The notes below the pieces were generated by a model, which worked only from the letters and a program-made list of their open reading frames with translations, made no database searches and had not been told where the DNA came from. Positions 1 to 10,550 of a DNA stretch of 64,000 nt are shown one piece after another. The first letter of the stretch is position 1; each line of letters starts with the position of its first letter. The stretch spans positions 124,001 to 188,000 of the forward strand of contig NZ_KB899496.1 in the NCBI RefSeq assembly GCF_000378245.1, in the 5' to 3' direction. The translations under genes were made by a program, and so were the position numbers. The DNA is from Aromatoleum toluclasticum ATCC 700605 (GTDB lineage Bacteria > Pseudomonadota > Gammaproteobacteria > Burkholderiales > Rhodocyclaceae).

Positions 1-265
1 CCAGCTCACGCTGGGCCTTGACCGCGACTCGGGGCTCGTCGCTCATGCGTTCGACGAGCGCGATCCGGCCGTGAAGCAGCTGCTGTCGATGGCGATCAAA
101 TCAGCGAACCGCCTCGGCAAGTACGTCGGCATCTGCGGCCAGGGTCCGTCGGACCACGCCGATTTCGCCGAATGGCTGATGGACGAGGGCATCCAGACGA
201 TCTCGCTCAACCCCGATACTGTCGTCGATACCTGGCTCAAGCTGTCGGTACACGCCGGCAAGTAA
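1..265 (+). CDS. ppsA: Phosphoenolpyruvate synthase, C-terminal end (partial)
   Basis: Only the last 87 or so codons are present; the reading frame enters at base 2 and ends at TAA 263-265. The translated tail contains KYVGICGQGPSDHADFAEWL and SLNPDTVVDTW, which match the end of the PEP-utilising, substrate-binding domain of PpsA. This region carries the catalytic Cys-containing loop (GICGQGPSD). PpsA makes phosphoenolpyruvate from pyruvate, ATP and water and lets the cell grow on pyruvate- or acetyl-CoA-yielding substrates. The rest of the gene lies upstream of the window. A strong terminator follows. Confidence 0.93.
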   Translation, partial: QLTLGLDRDSGLVAHAFDERDPAVKQLLSMAIKSANRLGKYVGICGQGPSDHADFAEWLMDEGIQTISLNPDTVVDTWLKLSVHAGK

Positions 266-288
266 TGTCGCGTCCTGCGGAACGACAA

Positions 289-315
289 CGGCGGCCTCGG
301 CCGCCGTTTTTTTTT
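289..315 (+). terminator. Rho-independent terminator of ppsA
   Basis: An 8-bp perfect GC stem (CGGCGGCC / GGCCGCCG, 289-296 and 299-306) is followed directly by nine T residues (307-315). It lies 23 bp after the ppsA stop codon and is the clearest intrinsic terminator in the window. Confidence 0.93.
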
Positions 316-353
316 CGCAACGCAGTCAATTGGACGGCCTTGAGTCGCATCAA

Positions 354-381
354 TTGCGAGATGCTAACCACAGTCTATTAT
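354..381 (+). promoter_or_regulatory. Candidate sigma-70 promoter of the split-barrel gene
   Basis: TTGCGA (354-359) and TATTAT (376-381) are separated by 16 bp. They lie about 100 bp upstream of the start at 478 and just after the ppsA terminator. Confidence 0.5.
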
Positions 382-477
382 TTCGAAGCAAACAAATTCT
401 GAAAACGGTGGCCGAATCCGAGGGCCGCCTTGGGGCGCAGTGGAGCGCACGGCAACGACAGAAAGGAGATGCGAATA

Positions 478-861
478 ATGGGTGTGATCGAAGGTGCAGT
501 GCGTGATCTTCTCGAGAAGACGGAGTTCGTGACGATCGTCACCGAAGGCCCGGATGGGCCACACGTGGTTGGAAACTGGGGCGACTACCTGCGACGCCTC
601 GGGATCGAGGGGGACAAGCTGGTTCTGCCCGCCGGGTACTATCGCAAGACGGAGGAAAATCTGCGAAGCAACCCACGTGTCCAGATCCTGGCTGCATCGC
701 GTTCGGTAGAGGGTAGTCACGGGCCCGGCCAAGGCTGCCTGCTGCATGGGACCGGAGCGATCGTGAACGACCCGGAACTGCTTGAGCGCGTGAAGGCGTC
801 GTTTCCGTGGGCGCGCGCCGTGCTGGTGATCGAGGTCGGGCGGGCCGAATTGCAGCTCTGA
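478..861 (+). CDS. Pyridoxamine 5'-phosphate oxidase-like, FMN-binding split-barrel protein
   Basis: This is a 127-residue protein of the PNPOx-like split beta-barrel type, as judged by the opening DLLEKTEFVTIVTEGPDGPH and the later KTEENLRSNPRVQILAAS, which resembles the strand and helix pattern of small flavin-binding oxidases. Such proteins usually bind FMN, F420 or haem as dimers; the substrate here is unknown. I chose ATG 478 because AAAGGAG (462-468) sits nine bases upstream; the in-frame ATG at 469 would directly abut this ribosome-binding site. The gene has its own promoter candidate and is convergent with fadH, with a long palindrome between them. Confidence 0.75.
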   Translation: MGVIEGAVRDLLEKTEFVTIVTEGPDGPHVVGNWGDYLRRLGIEGDKLVLPAGYYRKTEENLRSNPRVQILAASRSVEGSHGPGQGCLLHGTGAIVNDPELLERVKASFPWARAVLVIEVGRAELQL

Positions 862-863
862 AC

Positions 864-889
864 GCTTGGCGCCCCGCGGGGCGCCAAGC
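864..889. terminator. 26-bp perfect palindrome between convergent genes
   Basis: Bases 864-889 form an uninterrupted perfect palindrome (half site GCTTGGCGCCCCG). It lies between the convergent stops at 861 and 925, so it probably acts as a bidirectional transcription stop. Neither side has a T-tract, which weakens the call. Confidence 0.5.
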
Positions 890-924
890 CAGTGGAATTG
901 CGGGTGTGCGGCCCGCGCGCGAGC

Positions 925-3279
<2,355 letters not shown>

Positions 3280-3296
3280 TCAGTTGGAGGAGACGG

Positions 3297-4286
3297 ATGG
3301 CTTTTGTCATTCTTTCCGCCGGAACGCTAACGCAGTCGAAAGTGCGCACGATCAGCGCACGTTCGTTTCTGGCGGGCGCCAGCCTCGCGGTGCTGGCAGC
3401 GCTTGGGGGCGGCTTCGCCCTCGGGTACGTTTTCAAGTCGCCGGCGAGTTCCGCCGCGGCATCTTTGGAAGATGGAGGCGAGCCTTCTGCAAGCCCTGAA
3501 GCACGTCTGCTGATCGGTCGCTTCGGCGAGCTTGCGGGCCGGATGGTGCAACTCGAAGCGGAAGCCAAAGGGCTCGCGAATCGTATTGGCGTCCTGAAGG
3601 ACTTCGAGGCTCGCCTCAACGAAAGTTCAGACGCTGAAAGCAAGACCGGGCGTGTCGCCAAGACGCCGCCGGCGTCTTCCGGCGGTCCGCTGCTCGATCC
3701 GACGGCCGCGTTCGCGCCCCGGATCGCCGATCCGGTGAAGGCCTTGACGCGCTCGCCCTTGATGTCGGACATGGACGACGCCGGCAAGCTCTCGGACGAA
3801 CTCAAGCGAATGGAGCGCGACATCGAGCGGGTCAGCGAAACCTTCGCCCATCTCGACAACGTCGCGACCTCGTTCAGCCTCGCGCAGATGGCATTTCCCG
3901 GGCGCGCTCCGGTTCCGGATGTCGAGGTTAACTCGAATTACGGCAACCGGCTCGACCCCTTCCGCAACCGTCTCGCCTTTCACAGTGGCGTCGACTACCC
4001 GGCTCCGCGCGGGACGATGATCGTTGCCAGCGGTGGCGGGCGTGTCGTGTACGCGGGTTCTCGCGTGGAGTATGGCAGGACCGTCGAAATCGACCACGGC
4101 GGCGGACTCGTGACACGCTACGCTCATGCGTCCAGACTGCTGGTCACCCCGGGGCAGATCGTGATGCCCGGGCAGAAGATCGCCGAGGTCGGGTCGACCG
4201 GGCGCTCGACCGGTTCACACCTGCATTTCGAGGTCATCAAGGACGGGCTGGTCGTCGATCCCGCTTCCTACCTGGCGCGCTTCTGA
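3297..4286 (+). CDS. M23 family metallopeptidase (membrane-anchored peptidoglycan endopeptidase)
   Basis: This is a 329-residue protein with a short cytoplasmic N-terminus, one membrane segment (about residues 20-40, SLAVLAALGGGFALGYVF), a periplasmic helical linker with charged heptad-like stretches, and a C-terminal LytM/M23 domain. Zinc ligands are visible as H229 and D233 (HSGVD) and the H308-L-H310 motif (SHLHFEV), so the enzyme should be active against peptidoglycan cross-links. Start 3297 is supported by GGAGGAGA at 3285-3292. It is followed without a gap by a small membrane protein and then by a bactofilin. This arrangement recalls the bactofilin/M23 pairs that set cell curvature or stalk shape in other bacteria. 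Confidence 0.9.
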   Translation: MAFVILSAGTLTQSKVRTISARSFLAGASLAVLAALGGGFALGYVFKSPASSAAASLEDGGEPSASPEARLLIGRFGELAGRMVQLEAEAKGLANRIGVLKDFEARLNESSDAESKTGRVAKTPPASSGGPLLDPTAAFAPRIADPVKALTRSPLMSDMDDAGKLSDELKRMERDIERVSETFAHLDNVATSFSLAQMAFPGRAPVPDVEVNSNYGNRLDPFRNRLAFHSGVDYPAPRGTMIVASGGGRVVYAGSRVEYGRTVEIDHGGGLVTRYAHASRLLVTPGQIVMPGQKIAEVGSTGRSTGSHLHFEVIKDGLVVDPASYLARF

Positions 4287-4295
4287 GTGCCGCCG

Positions 4296-4664
4296 ATGAG
4301 GGAAGCGCGACGTTCGCCGAATCACGACCTGACGCGCAACGAGTACGCACTGAGTCCGGCGAGCCGGGGCTTCGGCCGCATGGCGTTCGTGTTGGGTGCC
4401 GCGCTTGCGGTGGCATTGTTTGCAGTGGCCGGACTGCGTTTCTTCGAGAATAACCTCGCGCCTGCTTCCTATCTTTCCAACGTGCGCGCGGAAAACCTCG
4501 AACTCAGGAAGGAGCTTGCCAAGGTCCGTCTGGAGTTGGAGGTGGAGCTGGCGACGCGCGGCGAGCTGGAGCGTCAGGTCGCGGCGCTCAACGAACAGCT
4601 CAAACTGGTGGGCGACGAGCTGGCATTCCTGAAGTCCGCCGGGGCACGCAGGCCGGAGAAGTGA
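4296..4664 (+). CDS. Small membrane protein with coiled coil
   Basis: This 122-residue protein has one transmembrane helix (about residues 28-50, MAFVLGAALAVALFAVAGL) and a long C-terminal coiled coil (ENLELRKELAKVRLELEVEL and following). I do not recognise a named family. It sits between an M23 peptidase and a bactofilin, so it may link the periplasmic enzyme to the cytoskeleton; this is inference from topology and position only. The start is uncertain: GTG 4287 directly follows the upstream stop codon, and ATG 4296 is three codons later. Neither has a clear ribosome-binding site, so translational coupling is likely. Confidence 0.75.
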   Translation: MREARRSPNHDLTRNEYALSPASRGFGRMAFVLGAALAVALFAVAGLRFFENNLAPASYLSNVRAENLELRKELAKVRLELEVELATRGELERQVAALNEQLKLVGDELAFLKSAGARRPEK

Positions 4665-4711
4665 TCCGCGGCGCCGGGCAGGCGCGGTAATTCAAACGGG
4701 AGGCAGGACAG

Positions 4712-5143
4712 ATGTTCTTCGGACGCAAGCGCAGCCGCACGATCGAAATGACCAAGCTTTCGAGCCTGGTTGCGGATAATCTCGAAATCGTCGGAGACGT
4801 GATCTTCTCGGCCGGGCTGAGGGTCGACGGCAGGATCCAGGGGAATGTCATCAGCAAGGATGGCGAGCGCAGCCTGCTCGTGCTCAGCGAGAAAGGCTCG
4901 ATCAACGGGCGCGTGCGCGCCTACGATGCGGTGATCAACGGCGCGATCACGGGCGACCTTGAGGTCGAGCATTTTCTCGAACTGCAGGCGAATGCGAGGG
5001 TCTCCGGCAACATCATCTATCGTCAACTGCAGATGGAATGTGGCGCGGTCGTCGATGGCAAGCTGGAAAAACTCGAGGATGGTGCATCAGGGGCCAACGT
5101 CATCGAGCTCGCCAGCTCCACCCCGGCTGCGGCGACGCGCTAG
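4712..5143 (+). CDS. Bactofilin (polymer-forming cytoskeletal protein)
   Basis: The 143-residue product has the DUF583/bactofilin beta-helix: repeated short strands around VADNLEIVGDVIFSAGLRVD, GRIQGNVI and VINGAITGDLEV, flanked by a basic N-terminus and a flexible C-terminus. Bactofilins self-assemble into membrane-associated filaments and recruit peptidoglycan enzymes. GGGAGG lies shortly upstream of ATG 4712. It is the third gene of the unit with the M23 peptidase at 3297, supporting a joint role in local cell-wall shaping. Confidence 0.92.
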   Translation: MFFGRKRSRTIEMTKLSSLVADNLEIVGDVIFSAGLRVDGRIQGNVISKDGERSLLVLSEKGSINGRVRAYDAVINGAITGDLEVEHFLELQANARVSGNIIYRQLQMECGAVVDGKLEKLEDGASGANVIELASSTPAAATR

Positions 5144-5194
5144 ACGCGCCTCTACGAGCGGACGGTCGGGCGCGGCGGTGCCGCGCTGAACCGC

Positions 5195-6001
5195 CTACGC
5201 CCGGGTCTGAGCGCTGTCCCCGCCTGCCGTTTCGTCCTGCAACCAGCCCAGGCGGAGGAATATCATCCACGCCGCCCACGCGGCGAACCACGTCGCATAG
5301 AAGCTGAACACGATGTCGCTCAGGAAATGTCCCCCCTGGGCGATCCTTCCGAGCCCGAAGACGGTTCCGACGACCAGGCCGATCAGGGTCCAGCGTCGAC
5401 GCGCGGCGACACCTCCAAGAAAGCCGAGGCTCACTATGTAGAACCCGGCGGAGGCGTGTCCGCTGACGAACGAGCAGTTCTTGTCGCATTGATCCGACGG
5501 TCGTGTTGCGGGCGTGAAGGTCCTGGTGCCCCCGAACTGCTCGACCATGTGCGGCCGCGCCCGACCCCAGTAGTCCTTCAGGCCGACGTCGATCAGGAGG
5601 CCGGGCCCGAGGGCAAGTGCGGTGATCAGATAGGCGACCTGGATGCGGCGTCTGCGCCCGGTCGTCCCGCGTTGCATCGAGTAAGCGAACAGGGCGATGA
5701 ACAGGCCGATGATCGTCGCCTTCGACATCAGCGGAATACCGCGGTAGAGCGACTGGACGAGCGGATTGTAGTCGCCCGAGAAGCCGCGCGCTGAATCATA
5801 GAATATTCCCGAGACCGCGAGATCGAGCTCGGGCCATGCCGTGAATACCAAGGCGCAGGCCGCCATCGTTACGGCCATCCACATTGTCAGCCGGCTCATC
5901 GGGAGTTGCTCCTGCCGTGCAGGCGCGTTCTCGGGAGATACCGCATTCGCGGACGAAATTGATACATGCGAGGCTTCCTTCGTCGATGCCGGGTCGTTCA
6001 C
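5195..6001 (-). CDS. PAP2-family membrane phosphatase (last gene of envelope-lipid operon)
   Basis: This 268-residue integral membrane protein carries the three PAP2 signatures: KDYWGRARP (142-150), SGH (180-182) and GGHFLSD (223-229), with the expected Lys, Arg, His and Asp residues. Family members remove phosphate from lipid A (LpxE/LpxF), undecaprenyl diphosphate or phosphatidic acid. Its ATG overlaps the stop of the upstream glycosyltransferase by four bases (ATGA), so it is translationally coupled and belongs to a five-gene operon. A lipid A 1- or 4'-phosphatase role fits the neighbours but is not proven. It differs clearly from the second PAP2 protein in the same operon. Confidence 0.88.
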   Translation of the reverse strand: MNDPASTKEASHVSISSANAVSPENAPARQEQLPMSRLTMWMAVTMAACALVFTAWPELDLAVSGIFYDSARGFSGDYNPLVQSLYRGIPLMSKATIIGLFIALFAYSMQRGTTGRRRRIQVAYLITALALGPGLLIDVGLKDYWGRARPHMVEQFGGTRTFTPATRPSDQCDKNCSFVSGHASAGFYIVSLGFLGGVAARRRWTLIGLVVGTVFGLGRIAQGGHFLSDIVFSFYATWFAAWAAWMIFLRLGWLQDETAGGDSAQTRA

Positions 6002-7563
6002 TGGGCTGAGTCGGGTAGCTTGCGGACGAGCGCGACCCCACCCTTGCGGTAGAGGATGTCGAAGCCGCTAGCCGGAACACGATCGGCACGCGTGATCGCG
6101 AGCTCACCGGCAGTGGGGGCGCGGTTGGGTGTCACGGCCTGTCTATAGACGCTGAAACTCGGGGCAAAGTAACGCCACGCGACGACGGGTTCGCCCGTCT
6201 TGCGTGCGAGCAGCCCGGCTTCCTTGACGGGGCCTTGCAGTACCGTGCCAGCCCAGGGAACGACAACGCCCGCGAGGATGACGACCTGGATGACGGCGCC
6301 CGCTCCGACCTTCATCCATGCAGCCACGTTCCAGCGCAAGGTCAGCCAGATCCACACGAGGAGGCCGCCGATCGAGACCAGGTAGTATTCGGGCGTCGCC
6401 TCGGGCAGGCCGAGAGCGAGCTGGGTACGGTAATACTCGTTGCCGGCATTGCTTGCCGCGAGTACGTCGAAAATCAGCGGCAGGAAGGGCAGCGCAGCGA
6501 GGAGCAGCGTCGGTGCGATCAGATGCAGCTGCGTCCGCCGCAGTTCGTTGCGGTGGACCGCGATCAGCAGGAACAGCGGCGTCGAACCGTAGAGCACGTA
6601 ATGCGGGAGTTTGGTGCCCGAGAGGGAAAAAAACACGACGACGAAACAGGCCCATACCCACAGGAAGCGGCGTACGCCGGTATCGAGGTCGCACCGGATC
6701 TGCCGCATGGCCGCGAACAGGGGGCCAGTCCACGGCAGCAGGAGCAGCGGCACCGCAATGACGTAGTAGAAGAGGCTGCCGGCGTGGCCTTCCAGTGTGC
6801 CCGTGAAGCGCTCGACGTTGTGCTTCAGGATGAAGCCGTCGATGAAGGCCTGTCCGTGTATTGCCAGCGCGGCCGCGTACCAGGGCACGACGATCGCGGC
6901 GAGCAGGGCGAGTCCGACGGGGTCGAACACGGCACGCGCCCAGCGCTTCCATTCTCCCCTGCTCGCGCAGTACAGCAGGCTGACGGTGCCCGGTACGATC
7001 AGGGCGATCGGCCCTTTCGTCAGGGCGCCGAGCCCGATCCACACGAAGCTCCGCAGCAGCGGAGTCCGGCGGCCCGACTCGAGGTGCCGCCAGGCATCGA
7101 ACAGCGCCAGGGCGAGCAGCAGATTGAGCAGTGCGTCGGCGGTCGCCGCGCGCGCAATCGCGAAGGGGCCCAGTGCGGTCGCTGCGACGGCGAGCGCGGC
7201 CAGTGCCGTGCTGGGGCCGAAGCGCTCGCGCGCGAATTGCCAGGTTGCGTAGCTCCACAGCGCGCCGGCCACGGCCGACGGGAGGCGGAAGCCCCATTCG
7301 GTGGGGCCGAACAGGAGATAGCCGAGCGCCTGCAGCCAATACACGAGGATCGGCTTGTCGAAGCGGTGTTCGCCGTTGAGATAGGTCGACAGGAAATCGC
7401 CGCGCTCGAACATCTCGCGCGTCGCTTCGGAGAACGCCCCTTCATCGACGTCGAACAGCGGCGCCCCGCCCAGCCGCAGGAAGAAAGTCGCAAGCGGGAG
7501 CAGCAGGATCGCCAGCGCCAGCCACGTGCGCGGCTGGGGCAGGGATGCCGCGGAAGAGTTCAT
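5998..7563 (-). CDS. ArnT-like GT-C glycosyltransferase (GT39/GT83 type)
   Basis: This 521-residue, multi-spanning membrane protein shows the GT-C hallmark acidic loop near the N-terminus (PLFDVDEGAFSEATREMFE) and the conserved YLNGEHRFDKPILVYWL stretch of the ArnT group. These enzymes transfer a sugar from undecaprenyl phosphate, on the periplasmic side, to an acceptor such as lipid A. Its start overlaps the end of the GT2 gene by four bases. With that GT2 protein it forms the expected donor-synthesis and transfer pair. The sugar cannot be told from sequence; aminoarabinose-pathway genes are absent nearby, so a different sugar is likely. Confidence 0.88.
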   Translation of the reverse strand: MNSSAASLPQPRTWLALAILLLPLATFFLRLGGAPLFDVDEGAFSEATREMFERGDFLSTYLNGEHRFDKPILVYWLQALGYLLFGPTEWGFRLPSAVAGALWSYATWQFARERFGPSTALAALAVAATALGPFAIARAATADALLNLLLALALFDAWRHLESGRRTPLLRSFVWIGLGALTKGPIALIVPGTVSLLYCASRGEWKRWARAVFDPVGLALLAAIVVPWYAAALAIHGQAFIDGFILKHNVERFTGTLEGHAGSLFYYVIAVPLLLLPWTGPLFAAMRQIRCDLDTGVRRFLWVWACFVVVFFSLSGTKLPHYVLYGSTPLFLLIAVHRNELRRTQLHLIAPTLLLAALPFLPLIFDVLAASNAGNEYYRTQLALGLPEATPEYYLVSIGGLLVWIWLTLRWNVAAWMKVGAGAVIQVVILAGVVVPWAGTVLQGPVKEAGLLARKTGEPVVAWRYFAPSFSVYRQAVTPNRAPTAGELAITRADRVPASGFDILYRKGGVALVRKLPDSAQ

Positions 7564-8606
7564 CGGGCGCCTTTCCGGTGCCATCCGTCGGCGTCGTCGA
7601 GCGCGTCTACCGGTCGTGCGAGATAGGGGCGAGAGGTGCCCGACTCGTAATACACGCGCGCCAGCAGTTCGGCGAGCACGCCGGAGGTGACCATCTGTAC
7701 GCCTGCGATGACGAGGAAGAATCCGCCGAAGAGCAGCGGGCGGGTGCCGATGTCTTCGCCGAGGAAAATCTTCAGTGCGACGAGGTAGCTGAGGATGAGG
7801 CCACCGAGTGCGCCGAGGCCGATGCCTATTCCGCCGAAGAAATGTCCCGGGCGGGTGCGGAAGCGCATGAAGAAATACACGAAGACAAGATCGAGGACCA
7901 CGCGGAAGGTGCGCGAGATGCCGTACTTCGATTGGCCGAAGACGCGCGCATGGTGCGTCACCACCTCCTGGGCGATACGGCGCGGCGTCGTCACCGTCGC
8001 GAGCCAGGCCGGAATGAACCGGTGCATCTCGCCGTACAGGCGCACGCTCTTGATCGCGCTGCCACGGAAGACCTTGAGGCTGCAGCCGTAGTCCTTGAGG
8101 TGTACGCCGGTCATGCGCGCGATCAGGCGGTTTGCGATGCGGGAGGGGATCTTGCGCAGCAGCAGGCCGTCCTGACGATCCTTGCGCCAACCCGCCACGA
8201 GGTCGAGGTCTTCGGTCAGCAGGCGGTTGGCCATGCGCGGGATGTCGATCGGGTCGTTCTGCAGGTCGCCGTCCATCGTGACGATGACGCTGCCGCGGGC
8301 GGCGTCGAGGCCCGCTTGCATCGCTGCCGTCTGCTTGAAGTTGCGCATCAGTTCGACGATGCGCACATACGGGCCGTATTTGGCTGCGCAGCGGGCGAGT
8401 TCGGCGGGTGTTGCATCGGAGCTGCCGTCGTCGACGAGCACCACTTCCCAGGGGTAGGGGTAGGGGCCCAGTGCGAGGTGGATACGCTCGAGAAGCGGCT
8501 CGACGTTTTCCGCCTCGTTGTACATCGGCACGACGACGGAAAGGGTGTGCTCGGGCATGTCCGCGGGGATCTGCGGTTCGGCCGGGGGCAAGGGCGACTT
8601 GTTCAT
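7560..8606 (-). CDS. Polyprenyl-phosphate glycosyltransferase (GT2, ArnC/DPM1-like)
   Basis: The 348-residue product has a cytosolic GT2 domain (LSVVVPMYNEAENVEPLLER, LVDDGSSD, and the DxD-like MDGDLQNDP) and two C-terminal membrane helices (about residues 225-300). This is the layout of ArnC, DPM1-like and GtrB enzymes, which load a nucleotide sugar onto undecaprenyl phosphate. It begins six bases after the upstream membrane protein and overlaps the ArnT-like gene by four bases. The likely role is making the lipid-linked sugar donor used by the ArnT-like enzyme. Confidence 0.9.
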   Translation of the reverse strand: MNKSPLPPAEPQIPADMPEHTLSVVVPMYNEAENVEPLLERIHLALGPYPYPWEVVLVDDGSSDATPAELARCAAKYGPYVRIVELMRNFKQTAAMQAGLDAARGSVIVTMDGDLQNDPIDIPRMANRLLTEDLDLVAGWRKDRQDGLLLRKIPSRIANRLIARMTGVHLKDYGCSLKVFRGSAIKSVRLYGEMHRFIPAWLATVTTPRRIAQEVVTHHARVFGQSKYGISRTFRVVLDLVFVYFFMRFRTRPGHFFGGIGIGLGALGGLILSYLVALKIFLGEDIGTRPLLFGGFFLVIAGVQMVTSGVLAELLARVYYESGTSRPYLARPVDALDDADGWHRKGAR

Positions 8607-8611
8607 TCGGA

Positions 8612-9535
8612 TCAGTGTTTTCCGGAAAGATGCGAGCGATCTGGGGTTGCGGACGCAACGGGCGGCGCCGGCATGAGCCAGGCGAGGGCGCCGGATGCTA
8701 CAGCACAGGCGATGACGAAAAGGTGAAGGGCGAGGGCGGCCTGAAGTCCGTGTTCGAAGGGGATGCCGTGCGGCAGCATTGCCGCCGCGGCGCCCGCTTC
8801 ATAGGTACCGAATCCGGCGACACCCTGGACCGGGAGGATGGCGGCGAGTTCCGCCCCGAGCGCGCCCGCAGCGCCGACGTCGGCACCCGCGGGGAGTAGC
8901 GACGAGAGGAGCCAGGCCTGGGTGGCGAGCTTGACCGACCAGTTCGCGATCGTCCAGGCCCAGCCAAAGCGCGCGTGTCGCGTCGAGTCGGCGAAGGCGT
9001 CGCGCAGCTTGGCGAGCTTGGCTGCGGCGCCACCGCGCTCGGCCCAGGCGTGCGGCGCACGCGCCCAGCGCGGCAGGTACCAGGCGAAGGCAACAAGTCC
9101 GAAGATGCCGGCAAACCGCAGCGGTAGCGGGAAGTCGGGCCAGACGGCAACGGCAAGCACGGCGACGACGAGGGCATCCTGCAGGCGGAACCAGAACAGC
9201 GAAGCGATCGCGCGGGCGAGCGGCGTGCCGAAGTTGCGCCCGAGCAGGACCGGAAAGGCCGCTTCGCCGCCTCTGAACGGCACGACGTTAACCATCGCGT
9301 TATGGATCAGGACGATGCGCAGGCAGGCCCCGAAACGGCCTTGCGCGTCGCGACGGAATTCGTCGTAAACGCGCGCGGCGCGCAGGACATAGCTCGTCGC
9401 AAAACCGGTGGTCGCGAGGATCAGGGCGATCGCGTCCAGACGCCGGAACGCATCGGTGAGCCCTTGCCAACGTCCGTCCCACGCCAGCCATGCGAGGAGG
9501 GCAAGGCTCGCGGCAATCGCGAGCAGACGCTTCAT
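8612..9535 (-). CDS. Lysylphosphatidylglycerol synthase TM-domain-like membrane protein
   Basis: This 307-residue protein has about eight hydrophobic segments and the UPF0104/LPG_synthase_TM pattern, including RAARVYDEFRRD, NAMVNVVPFRGGEAAFPVLL and LPVQGVAGFGTYEAGAAAAM. The domain is the flippase part of MprF and occurs alone in many envelope-lipid clusters. No aminoacyl-transferase domain is present. Start 9535 overlaps the stop of the upstream PAP2 gene by four bases (ATGA). It may move the lipid-linked sugar or a modified lipid across the inner membrane; this is inference. Confidence 0.85.
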   Translation of the reverse strand: MKRLLAIAASLALLAWLAWDGRWQGLTDAFRRLDAIALILATTGFATSYVLRAARVYDEFRRDAQGRFGACLRIVLIHNAMVNVVPFRGGEAAFPVLLGRNFGTPLARAIASLFWFRLQDALVVAVLAVAVWPDFPLPLRFAGIFGLVAFAWYLPRWARAPHAWAERGGAAAKLAKLRDAFADSTRHARFGWAWTIANWSVKLATQAWLLSSLLPAGADVGAAGALGAELAAILPVQGVAGFGTYEAGAAAAMLPHGIPFEHGLQAALALHLFVIACAVASGALAWLMPAPPVASATPDRSHLSGKH

Positions 9536-10341
9536 GTGCGCCCCCCTTGCGGCACGGGCGTGCGCGCGAGCGCGAAGGCGATGCCGCCCAGGCCCCAGGC
9601 ACTCAGCACATACTGGATCCAGCGCCCTTCCGGGTAGCCGAGCTTCTCGAAAAATATCGAGATGGAGAAGCCCGCCATCAGGGCTGCGAGCACGTACCAG
9701 CCGGCACGCTTCTCCCAGAAGCGCCAGCGCGACGACCACCACACTCCGAATGCACCGCAGAGCCAGCCGCCCGCGGCGCCGGCGAAGACGTCGAGCGGCC
9801 AGTGCGCGCCCACTGCCACGCGCGAGAATGCGACAGCTGCGGCAATGACGATCGCGGCGACGGCGATCGACCGTCTGCCCGACTGCACGGCACACAGTGC
9901 CGCGACTGCGGCAAAGCCGAAGGCTGTCGCGGAGTGGCCCGACGGGAAGGAGCCCGCGCGCAGGACTTCGCCGATCACGTTGAAGTGCTCGGGGCCGAGG
10001 ACGGCCGCGGGGCGCGCTTCATCGAAGAATTCCTTGGCACCATGCGTGTAGAGCGCGCCGGCCGGGACCGCCAGCAGTGCGGATGCCGCCCATCTTGGGT
10101 GCCAGGCCAGGAAGCCGGCGAGCATCGCGAACGCACCGGAGGTCGAGCCGAGGTTCGTCAGGCCGGCCCAGAGGAAGGAGGGAGCCGCAGCCGCAGCCGC
10201 ATTCCAGCCCAGGAACCAATCGGTGTTGCGCCCGCTTGCCAGGATTGTCAGCGCACACAGTGCGAGGATTGCGGCAGGAGCCGCGATCCAGCAGGCGCTT
10301 TCGCGCGAGCGACTGGGCGAAGACAGGGAGGCAGTGGTCAT
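9532..10341 (-). CDS. PAP2-family membrane phosphatase (first gene of envelope-lipid operon)
   Basis: This 269-residue membrane protein shows PAP2 motif 1 (K103 to RP at 110-111), motif 2 (PSGH, 133-136) and motif 3 (GAHWPLDV, H180). It is unlike the PAP2 protein at the other end of the operon, so the two probably act on different phosphates. Start 10341 (MTTASLSS) was chosen over the upstream in-frame codon because the longer version adds only basic, non-family residues. It is the first gene of a five-gene unit and is divergent from purL. Confidence 0.87.
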   Translation of the reverse strand: MTTASLSSPSRSRESACWIAAPAAILALCALTILASGRNTDWFLGWNAAAAAAPSFLWAGLTNLGSTSGAFAMLAGFLAWHPRWAASALLAVPAGALYTHGAKEFFDEARPAAVLGPEHFNVIGEVLRAGSFPSGHSATAFGFAAVAALCAVQSGRRSIAVAAIVIAAAVAFSRVAVGAHWPLDVFAGAAGGWLCGAFGVWWSSRWRFWEKRAGWYVLAALMAGFSISIFFEKLGYPEGRWIQYVLSAWGLGGIAFALARTPVPQGGRT

Positions 10342-10550
10342 CAGGCTGCGTCGGCCAAAAACGCGCAATTCTACCCGATCTGCGCGCGTAAACCTTGAGC
10401 AGGCCTGCCGTGCCCTGTCGCGTGGCCCGTCGCGGCGGCCTCAGGCGCGGAAACTACCAGCGGGAGCGGGCGCGACCGTCGGGTATAATTCCGCTTTTTC
10501 CGTACGACGAACTCCGTTCGCGTCCCTCCCGATCCTTCGCACCGACTCAA

